Of a stretch of 5,590 nt of DNA, positions 1 through 5,323 are shown in pieces. Each line of letters opens with the position of its first letter. Position 1 is the first letter of the stretch. The stretch is from Chromatiales bacterium (GTDB lineage: Bacteria; Pseudomonadota; Gammaproteobacteria; JACCYU01), in the NCBI GenBank assembly GCA_031177845.1, contig JAPSGG010000134.1, forward strand, positions 1-5,590. The letters run 5' to 3'. A program made the translations under genes and the position numbers. The notes under the pieces were generated by a model that saw only the letters and a list, made by a program, of their open reading frames with translations, ran no database searches and was not told where the DNA came from.

Positions 1-36
1 ATTTCCAGCGCCGCAGCTAGGGAAGTGCTGATCAAA

Positions 37-168
37 CTGTCATCCCGAGGAGCGACGTCACCAGGGATTCGCCGCAGGCATCCCAAGATCCCTCGGCGTC
101 GCGCGGGATAAACGCCTGAGGGATCTCCTTCTATCCAAGAGATTCCTTGCGTTCGCTCGGGACGGCAG
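37..168. repeat. Degenerate long inverted repeat, probable dispersed intergenic element
   Basis: The outer arms are 37-50 (CTGTCATCCCGAGG) and 155-168; the reverse complement of the right arm reads CTGCCGTCCCGAGC, matching 11 of 14 bases. Between them lie further related words in both orientations: CAGGGATTC near 62, AGATCCCTC at 86, GAGGGATCT at 118, GAGATTCC at 139 and TTCGCTCGGGA at 152. Elements with a CATCCCGAG...GAGGGATCTC...GAGATTCC...TCGCTCGGG layout are familiar to me as dispersed intergenic palindromes in many bacterial genomes, but I cannot name a family with certainty. The arms are imperfect, so this copy looks old. It contains no coding potential I trust. It could act as a transcript-stabilising or attenuating structure, or simply be a relic. 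Confidence 0.6.
86..126. repeat. Stem-loop inside the repeat element
   Basis: Bases 86-98 (AGATCCCTCGGCG) pair with 113-126 (CGCCTGAGGGATCT): thirteen base pairs with a single unpaired base in the right arm, closing a 14-base loop at 99-112. This is the strongest hairpin I can find in the gene-free region. It is not followed by a T-run on either strand, so it does not look like a standard intrinsic terminator. Part of the right arm (121-127) can also pair with 139-146, so two structures compete for it. Confidence 0.6.
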
Positions 169-207
169 AGCCAAACTTCTCGCATTCGCTCGAGGACCTA
201 TTCAGAG

Positions 208-228
208 ATTCCCTTAAGCAGAAGGAAT
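208..228. repeat. Small hairpin, ATTCCCTT / AAGGAAT
   Basis: Bases 208-215 (ATTCCCTT) pair with 222-228 (AAGGAAT), giving seven base pairs with one bulged C and a six-base loop. The left arm repeats the GAGATTCC word seen at 139-146, so this looks like an outlying module of the same repeat cluster. Bases 181-196 also echo 148-162 (both contain TTCGCTCG), which suggests the unit was partly duplicated. Confidence 0.4.
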
Positions 229-473
229 GAATTGCCATCCCCGCGCAGGCAGAACAGTCGCCTGGAGCGAATTGACTCGCCACGCTCATGTGGCTGGTCC
301 GAAGGGCGCACGAAGGACGATGTCGCATCATTTCGCGTGTCCTCTCTGGCAGGGCACTTTGGCCGATCCCTCGTATCAAATCCGGGTCGGGTTCTGCCCG
401 CAACGACAACTCCGAACTTTCGGCTTATTTACTCGGCGGTGCCACGGTATTCGCCCGCAGGCCTATCATCCAT
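229..473. other. Gene-free stretch upstream of the AsmA-family gene
   Basis: I see no supportable gene here. Short reading frames exist on both strands, but their translations are rich in Arg, Ser and Pro without domain-like patterning, and none has a good ribosome binding site. I found no tRNA-like fold, riboswitch or terminator. The promoter for the downstream operon should lie here or in the repeat region, but no convincing pair of -35 and -10 boxes stands out: TTGACT at 272-277 has no -10 box at the right distance. Bases 1-36 may include the end of an upstream gene, since all three forward frames close at or before 111, but this cannot be decided from the window. Confidence 0.5.
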
Positions 474-482
474 AGGGGAGAG
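474..482 (+). promoter_or_regulatory. Ribosome binding site of the AsmA-family gene
   Basis: AGGGGAGAG contains GGAG at 477-480, ten bases before the ATG at 491. It is the purine-rich stretch that supports this start. The encoded protein opens directly with a basic, Trp-containing stretch and a membrane segment, as expected for the family. Confidence 0.65.
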
Positions 483-490
483 ATCGATCC

Positions 491-2575
491 ATGAAGTGGT
501 TGAAACGCATCCTTGCCACAGCAGGTATCCTGGTGTTGCTGTTCGTGGTCGTGGCCATCCTATTCGTCGCGACTTTCGACCCCAACGACTATAAGCGCAA
601 TATCGAGAGCGCCGTCGAACAGGCGACCAGCCGCGAACTCGCGCTGCAGGGCGACATCGATCTGTCCTTCTTCCCGTGGCTCGGCATGAAGCTGGGGCCT
701 GCGCGCCTGGGCAATGCCGAAGGCTTCGGAGACGAGCCCTTCGCGAGCGTGGAAAACGTGCAGGTGCGGGTTGCGCTGCTGCCGCTATTCCGTGGCGAGG
801 TGCGTGCCGATACCGTGACGCTCGAAGGTATGAGAGCCAATCTGCGCATCAATGAACAGGGTGAGAGCAACTGGGAGGATCTGATCAAGACGGAAGAAGA
901 GGCTCCACCGGCAACCGAAAAACCCGCGCGGGAGCTGGCACTGGCGGTCGGCGGCATCGAGATCGAGAATGCTGCGGTGCACTGGCAAGATGCGCAGTCG
1001 GGCACCGACGTGAAGCTGGCGCCTATTAACTTAAGCACAGGTGCGCTGGCGTTCGGCGAACCCTTCGATCTCGATCTCGATCTGCGCCTAATCAATGCAG
1101 AGCCTGCGGTCGAGGCGGATATCAAGCTGGCCGGCAAGGCCACGGTCAATCCCGAGGCGCAGCATTATCGGCTTGCTGATGTGCAGTTGACGGTGAACGC
1201 CACCGGCGAAGGGCTTCCAGAAGACGGCGTGGAGATGACGCTCGATACTGCGATCGATGCTGATCTTGCAGCCGGTACCGCGGCCGTGCAGCCGCTCACC
1301 CTGGAGTTCGCGAACTTGCGGCTAGAGGGCCAGATGAGCGCCGCCCATCTCAACTCGGAGCCGCAAGTCCAGGCCACACTGAAGAGCGATGCCTTCAGCC
1401 CGCGCCAGCTGCTGGCAGCCTTGGGACAGGCATTGCCCTTGACCAGTGACCCCAACGTCCTCGAAAACGCCACCCTGAAGTTGGTCTTCAACGCCACGCC
1501 GAAAAGCGCCAAGCTGTCGCAGTTCGAGGCGCAAGTGGATGATACGCATTTCACCGGCCAGGGTGCGGTGCAGTCTTTTGACGATCCGAAGATCGACTTT
1601 GCCGTGGCGCTGGATGCGATGGATCTCGACCGCTATATGCCACCGAAAACGGAGACAGAGCCTGAGGCCCAACCCGCGCCCTCCGGCGAACCCGCGCCGC
1701 CCGCCAATGACAACCTGGGGCTGCCGATCGACCTGTTGCGCGACCTGCATCTGGACGGCCGCCTCACCGCGGGCCGACTCAAGGCCTCGGATCTCACGTT
1801 CACGGATTTGCAGGCGACCATCACTGCGCGGGACGGCCTGATTAAAGTCACCCCGCTGGGCCTGAAGCTCTACGAGGGTAGCCTCAAAGGCAATGCCGCC
1901 CTGGACGTGCGCGGCGCAACGCCGCGGTTCGCCATCAATAGCGTGCTGGAGGGCGTGCAGGCGGGCGAAGTGGTCAAGCAGATGTTCGGCGACGACTATC
2001 TCACTGGCATCTCGCGTCTGACCCTTGACCTGAAGACGCAAGGTGATCGTGTCTCCGCGCTCAAGCAGGCACTCAACGGCAATCTCGTTTTCAACTTCAA
2101 GGAAGGCAGCATTGCCAATTCCGAAATCGCCCAGCGGATCGCCCGCGTGATCACATTCTTCAAAGGGAACGCCGAGCCATCCGCCAGTCCTGCGGAGACG
2201 CGCTTCACCCGTTTGACCGGCACTGCCAGTATTACCAATGGAGTCATGGCCAACAACAATCTCGCGCTGGTGTCGCCGCAGATCCTAGCCAAGGGTCAGG
2301 GCAAGGTGAATATTCCGCAGTCCCGCGTGGACTACACATTGAATGTCGCCTTGAATGACGAAGGGAAACCTAGGGCGAACCGCTATGTTCCGATCGAGAT
2401 CGGGGGTAGTTTTTCGGATCTGGACTATGATCTGGCGCTCACCGGCGTTATCAAGGATAAGGCTGAGGAGGCGGTGAAGAAGGAGGTCAAGGAAAAGGAG
2501 CAAGAACTCAAAGAGGAACTGCAGCAGAAACTCGGGGACGAGCTGGAAGACCTGAGAGGCCGATTCAACTTCTAG
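491..2575 (+). CDS. AsmA family inner-membrane protein
   Basis: A 694-residue protein of the AsmA family, envelope proteins related to TamB and YhdP that are implicated in phospholipid transport and outer-membrane biogenesis. Residues 1-6 are basic and 7-28 form one N-terminal membrane segment, so the bulk should lie in the periplasm. It is followed by the family-typical FDPNDYK (29-35), GDIDLSFFPWLG (54-65) and INEQGESNWEDL (120-131). Acidic and Pro-rich linkers occur at 133-146 and 384-408 and may separate repeats of the beta-rich groove. The AsmA-like C-terminal region carries SPQILAKGQGKVNIPQ-type sequence near 595-615. The tail (about 655-692) is a highly charged Lys/Glu helix, probably a coiled coil. 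Length is somewhat above the E. coli protein (about 617). A hexamer TCGATC occurs three times in tandem at 1065-1082, encoding Asp-Leu repeats. It is the first gene of a tight cluster with mutY. Family assignment is firm; the exact substrate is unknown. Confidence 0.93.
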   Translation: MKWLKRILATAGILVLLFVVVAILFVATFDPNDYKRNIESAVEQATSRELALQGDIDLSFFPWLGMKLGPARLGNAEGFGDEPFASVENVQVRVALLPLFRGEVRADTVTLEGMRANLRINEQGESNWEDLIKTEEEAPPATEKPARELALAVGGIEIENAAVHWQDAQSGTDVKLAPINLSTGALAFGEPFDLDLDLRLINAEPAVEADIKLAGKATVNPEAQHYRLADVQLTVNATGEGLPEDGVEMTLDTAIDADLAAGTAAVQPLTLEFANLRLEGQMSAAHLNSEPQVQATLKSDAFSPRQLLAALGQALPLTSDPNVLENATLKLVFNATPKSAKLSQFEAQVDDTHFTGQGAVQSFDDPKIDFAVALDAMDLDRYMPPKTETEPEAQPAPSGEPAPPANDNLGLPIDLLRDLHLDGRLTAGRLKASDLTFTDLQATITARDGLIKVTPLGLKLYEGSLKGNAALDVRGATPRFAINSVLEGVQAGEVVKQMFGDDYLTGISRLTLDLKTQGDRVSALKQALNGNLVFNFKEGSIANSEIAQRIARVITFFKGNAEPSASPAETRFTRLTGTASITNGVMANNNLALVSPQILAKGQGKVNIPQSRVDYTLNVALNDEGKPRANRYVPIEIGGSFSDLDYDLALTGVIKDKAEEAVKKEVKEKEQELKEELQQKLGDELEDLRGRFNF

Positions 2576-2595
2576 TGAAGCGCCATCCCAACGCC

Positions 2596-3690
2596 ATGCT
2601 CGGAGAGGCCTTCAGCGATCGTGTACTCGCCTGGTTTGACCGGCACGGACGCCGGGACCTGCCTTGGGAGCAGCCGGCCACGCCCTATCGGGTGTGGGTC
2701 TCCGAAATCATGCTTCAGCAGACGCAGGTTGTGACAGTCGTCCCCTATTTCGAACGCTTCATGGCGCGATTCCCGAACATTGCGGCGCTTGCCGCCGCAT
2801 CCATCGACGAGATCCTGGAATACTGGACCGGTCTCGGCTACTACGCGCGCGCGCACAACCTCCACTGGACCGCGAGGCTCGTGCGCGATCGTTATGATGG
2901 CGAGTTTCCGCAGGATATCGAGGCCGTCCGCGAGCTGCCCGGCATCGGACGCTCTACCGCGGGTGCTATCCTGGCGCTCGCCTGCGATCAGCGCCATGCT
3001 ATTCTGGATGGCAACGTCAAGCGCGTGCTGGCGCGTCATCGCGCCATCGAGGGCTGGCCCGGCACCACGCCGGTTTCCAATCGCTTATGGCGGATTGCCG
3101 AAGAGCTAGTGCCCGCGCAGCGCGTTGCGGACTACACGCAGGCAATGATGGATCTAGGCGCTTTGATCTGCACACACCGCGATCCCCATTGTCTCGCATG
3201 TCCGCTACAGGGCGATTGCAAGGCGCGGCAGTCGGGCCGTCAACACGAATTGCCCGCAGCCCGGCCGCGCAAGCGGTCTGCGGTGCGCAATACCATGATG
3301 GTCATGATCCGGACGCCGAGTGGCGACGTGCTGCTGCAGCGTCGCCCGCCAACAGGCGTCTGGGGCGGCCTGTTGAGTTTTCCCGAAGTGCGAAATGAGC
3401 AGGAGTGCATCGCATGGTGCGAAGGACTATTGGGTGTGGCTCCATTCAACATCATCCGCTGGCCAGTGGTGCGCCATACCTTCACGCATTTTCATTTGGA
3501 CATTACACCGCTTCAGGTGAGCGTCGAATGCCGCGTAAGCCGCGTGGGCGATGATGCGCAGTATGTTTGGTACAATCGAAACACGCCGCGGGGCGGCCTC
3601 TCCGCGCCCGTCAAGCAATTGATCGAACGCCTGTATGCACAGGAAGGAGCAACCGATGGCCCGCACGGTACAGTGCGTCAAACTGGGTAG
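2596..3690 (+). CDS. mutY: Adenine DNA glycosylase MutY
   Basis: Removes adenine mispaired with 8-oxoguanine in the base-excision GO repair system. From ATG 2596 it has 364 residues (E. coli, 350). The N-terminus then aligns with E. coli MutY without a gap and the key residues share its numbering: catalytic Glu37 in SEIMLQQTQ, catalytic Asp138 in [11 protein letters not shown], and [4Fe-4S] ligands Cys192, Cys199, Cys202 and Cys208 (C-X6-C-X2-C-X5-C). The helix-hairpin-helix is [13 protein letters not shown] (114-126). The C-terminal NUDIX-like domain that recognises 8-oxoguanine spans about 233-350, with [13 protein letters not shown] (253-265) and [10 protein letters not shown] (294-303). 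An in-frame GTG at 2575 sharing a base with the upstream stop (TAGTG) would add seven residues; neither start has a strong ribosome binding site. The last eleven codons overlap yggX in another frame. Identity is near certain; the start is not. Confidence 0.97.
   Translation: MLGEAFSDRVLAWFDRHGRRDLPWEQPATPYRVWVSEIMLQQTQVVTVVPYFERFMARFPNIAALAAASIDEILEYWTGLGYYARAHNLHWTARLVRDRYDGEFPQDIEAVRELPGIGRSTAGAILALACDQRHAILDGNVKRVLARHRAIEGWPGTTPVSNRLWRIAEELVPAQRVADYTQAMMDLGALICTHRDPHCLACPLQGDCKARQSGRQHELPAARPRKRSAVRNTMMVMIRTPSGDVLLQRRPPTGVWGGLLSFPEVRNEQECIAWCEGLLGVAPFNIIRWPVVRHTFTHFHLDITPLQVSVECRVSRVGDDAQYVWYNRNTPRGGLSAPVKQLIERLYAQEGATDGPHGTVRQTG
3641..3649 (+). promoter_or_regulatory. Ribosome binding site of yggX, inside mutY
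   Basis: AGGAAGGAG ends six bases before the ATG at 3656 and is the strongest Shine-Dalgarno sequence in the window. It decides the yggX start against an in-frame ATG at 3635, which would place seven non-family residues (MHRKEQP) ahead of the conserved N-terminus. The site lies within the mutY reading frame, so ribosomes finishing mutY pass over it. Confidence 0.8.
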
Positions 3691-3928
3691 AGAGGCCGAG
3701 GGCCTGGACTACCCGACCTACCCTGGCGCCCTAGGCAAGCGCATCTACGAGAACGTCTCTAAGGAGGCCTGGCGGCAGTGGCTTGGACACCAGACGATGC
3801 TCATCAACGAATACCGACTGACGCCGGTTGACCCCAAGGCCCGCAAGTTTCTGGAAGATGAGATGGAGAAATTCTTCTTCGGCGAGGGCGCGCAGACGCC
3901 GGAGGGCTACGTGCCGCCGAGCAAGTAG
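3656..3928 (+). CDS. yggX: YggX family Fe(2+)-trafficking / oxidative damage protection protein
   Basis: A 90-residue cytoplasmic protein, the size of E. coli YggX (91). The family is linked to protection of Fe-S clusters from superoxide and to Fe(II) trafficking. Family hallmarks are clear: MARTVQC with the conserved Cys7, REAEG (12-16), [21 protein letters not shown] (from 22), the QTMLINE block (46-52), and the ending EGYVPPSK. The ATG at 3656 is chosen for its strong ribosome binding site and because it starts exactly where the family starts. The gene overlaps the end of mutY by 35 bases in a different frame, so translation of the two is probably coupled. Its neighbour MutY is an Fe-S enzyme, which fits the shared oxidative-stress theme. 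No missing residues or truncation seen. Confidence 0.96.
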   Translation: MARTVQCVKLGREAEGLDYPTYPGALGKRIYENVSKEAWRQWLGHQTMLINEYRLTPVDPKARKFLEDEMEKFFFGEGAQTPEGYVPPSK

Positions 3929-3933
3929 GGCAT

Positions 3934-3939
3934 AGGCGG
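3934..3939 (+). promoter_or_regulatory. Ribosome binding site of the ATP-grasp gene
   Basis: AGGCGG lies ten bases before the ATG at 3950 and only four before an alternative in-frame GTG at 3944. The longer spacing and the better start codon favour ATG, which gives a protein opening with MPRLLLIAP, a normal first beta-strand. The match to the anti-Shine-Dalgarno is moderate. Confidence 0.5.
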
Positions 3940-3949
3940 CCAAGTGCAG

Positions 3950-5251
3950 ATGCCAAGACTTCTGCTGATCGCACCGGAGACCAGTTACCGCATCGCGCCT
4001 TATCTGAACGCCGCCCGTGACATGCGCCTGGATGTGTGGCTGGCGGCACATGGGCCGACAATGCCTTCTGACCCGCGGCTCAAATGCGGTATTCATATCG
4101 ATCTGCGAGAGCCGGATGCTGCAGTGGAGATGATTCTCGGGGCAGTAGGCGCGCGCGGGATCGATGGCGTGGTGGCGACCGACGACAATACCGTGGAACT
4201 CGCGGCTAAGGTCGCTGAGGCATTGGGTCTGCCGCACAATCCTGTTTCCGCCGCGGTCTATTCGCGCCGCAAAGATCTCGCCCGTGCTCGCCTTCGGCGC
4301 GCGGGACTGCCCATCCCTGCGCATCGCTGTCTGAATATGCACGCGCCGCTTGCGCCACAGCTTGCCGGCCTGCATTACCCCTGCGTGGTCAAACCCATCG
4401 CCTTTTCGGCGAGCCGCGGCGTGATTCGAGCGGACTCGGAAGAAGAACTGTTGGCCGCCTGCGCGCGTGTGCAGGCGATGTTGGGCGATGCGGAAATGCC
4501 CGAGGAACGTGAGAGGATGCTCGTAGAGGATTACCTGCCTGGTGCGGAGATCGCAGTCGAGGCGATCCTGCATCGCGGCGAACTCACTGTGCTTGCGGTG
4601 TTCGATAAGCCGGATCCGCTCGAAGGGCCGTACTTCGAAGAGACCTACTACATCATGCCGGCGCGTATCGCGGACGATGTACGGGCGCACATCTCCGAAC
4701 GCGTCGCCCAGGCCTGCGCGGCCTATGGATTGACAGAAGGCCCGGTGCACGCCGAGTTGAGATTGCACGGCGGCGAGGCTTGGATGCTGGAGGTGGCTTC
4801 GCGCACAATCGGCGGACACTGCGCGCGGCTGCTGCGCTTTGGTACGGGCCATTCACTCGAGGAGCTGGTGATCGCGCAATCGATAGGCCGACCGATCGTC
4901 CCCGAATCCCAGAAGGACGCTGGCGGCGTGCTGATGATTCCAATCCCCAAGGCCGGTATCCTGCGCCGCGTGGAGGGCGTGATGGCGGCGACAAGGGTTC
5001 GATACATCGAAGACCTTGAGATCAGTCTGCGGGAAGGTTACCGACTTGTTCCCTTGCCGGAGGGCAATCGCTATCTGGGATTCATCTTCGCCCGTGCGCC
5101 GACTTCCGACGAGGCCGAGCGCGCGCTGCACGCCGCGCACGCGTGTCTCAACATCGTCGTCGCGCCGCTATTCGAGCTATCGGACGCGCGTGCCTCTATG
5201 CACCTGGAGCAAATGCTTGAGCGTAAGCCCTCGCTTCCTGCGCGTGGATAA
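3950..5251 (+). CDS. ATP-grasp domain carboxylate-amine ligase, substrate unknown
   Basis: A 433-residue cytoplasmic enzyme predicted to activate a carboxylate as acyl phosphate with ATP and join it to an amine, in the manner of L-amino-acid (BacD-like) ligases. The N-terminal pre-ATP-grasp domain (about 1-105) includes the GVVATDDNTVELAAKVAEALG stretch. The ATP-grasp fold (about 106-310) shows ATP-binding VVKP (Lys148), a phosphate loop FSASRGV (152-158), EDYLPGAEIAVE (193-204), PLEGPYFEETYYIMP (223-237) and metal-ligand candidates Glu269 and Glu281. The C-terminal part (about 325-410, VLMIPIPKAG and PLPEGNRYLGFIFA) resembles the extra domain of amino-acid ligases. In the usual E-x-N-x-R motif, Asn is replaced by Ala283 (EVASR, 281-285), which I believe marks a subfamily rather than decay. 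It starts 21 bases after yggX, so it probably belongs to the operon. The substrate is not readable; a dipeptide ligase or peptide-like metabolite role is inference. Confidence 0.85.
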   Translation: MPRLLLIAPETSYRIAPYLNAARDMRLDVWLAAHGPTMPSDPRLKCGIHIDLREPDAAVEMILGAVGARGIDGVVATDDNTVELAAKVAEALGLPHNPVSAAVYSRRKDLARARLRRAGLPIPAHRCLNMHAPLAPQLAGLHYPCVVKPIAFSASRGVIRADSEEELLAACARVQAMLGDAEMPEERERMLVEDYLPGAEIAVEAILHRGELTVLAVFDKPDPLEGPYFEETYYIMPARIADDVRAHISERVAQACAAYGLTEGPVHAELRLHGGEAWMLEVASRTIGGHCARLLRFGTGHSLEELVIAQSIGRPIVPESQKDAGGVLMIPIPKAGILRRVEGVMAATRVRYIEDLEISLREGYRLVPLPEGNRYLGFIFARAPTSDEAERALHAAHACLNIVVAPLFELSDARASMHLEQMLERKPSLPARG

Positions 5252-5278
5252 GATGGGCAGATCGAAATTGGATATACT
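5250..5278 (+). promoter_or_regulatory. Possible sigma-70 promoter for the lipoprotein gene
   Basis: TATACT at 5273-5278 matches five of six positions of the -10 consensus and sits in a locally AT-rich patch. The -35 position (about 5250-5255) is poor, so a weak or activator-dependent promoter is likely. Transcription would start near 5285, leaving about 38 bases before the ATG at 5324. This would make the lipoprotein its own unit, though read-through from the operon is possible because no terminator is visible after 5251. Confidence 0.35.
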
Positions 5279-5309
5279 GACCAGGAAGCCATAGTGCACG
5301 CGAGCCAAT

Positions 5310-5315
5310 GAGGAG
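5310..5315 (+). promoter_or_regulatory. Ribosome binding site of the lipoprotein gene
   Basis: GAGGAG ends eight bases before the ATG at 5324, a good match and spacing. It supports this start, which also gives a complete lipoprotein signal peptide. Confidence 0.7.
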
Positions 5316-5323
5316 ATCGAACA

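Noticed and set aside
86..146. Hairpins as a rho-independent terminator of an upstream gene
   Set aside because: No T-run follows the stems on either strand; CTCCTTCTATCC after 124 is too mixed to count.
37..228. CRISPR-like array
   Set aside because: The repeated words are irregularly spaced, short, inverted and diverged; there are no uniform repeats with uniform spacers, and no cas genes.
131..409. Minus-strand 92-codon frame in the upstream region
   Set aside because: Its 3' part runs through the palindromic repeat (the SERKESL-like ending is just the translated repeat), and there is no good ribosome binding site or family resemblance.
370..410. Possible tRNA remnant (TATCAAATCCGGG looks a little like a T-arm)
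   Set aside because: The stem bases do not pair correctly and no acceptor, D or anticodon arms can be built around it.
232..594. Plus-strand 120-codon frame upstream of and into the AsmA-family gene
   Set aside because: It overlaps the conserved N-terminus of the AsmA-family protein in another frame and has Arg/Ser/Pro-rich composition without domain features.
1322..2041. Minus-strand open frame (239 codons) opposite the AsmA-family gene
   Set aside because: Shadow of a well-supported gene; Arg/Gln/Leu-rich translation without recognisable motifs or start signals.
3731..4852. Long minus-strand open frame (373 codons) opposite yggX and the ATP-grasp gene
   Set aside because: The plus strand carries two clearly conserved proteins here. 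The antisense translation is rich in Arg, His and Ala with no domain pattern, as expected for a shadow frame in GC-rich DNA.
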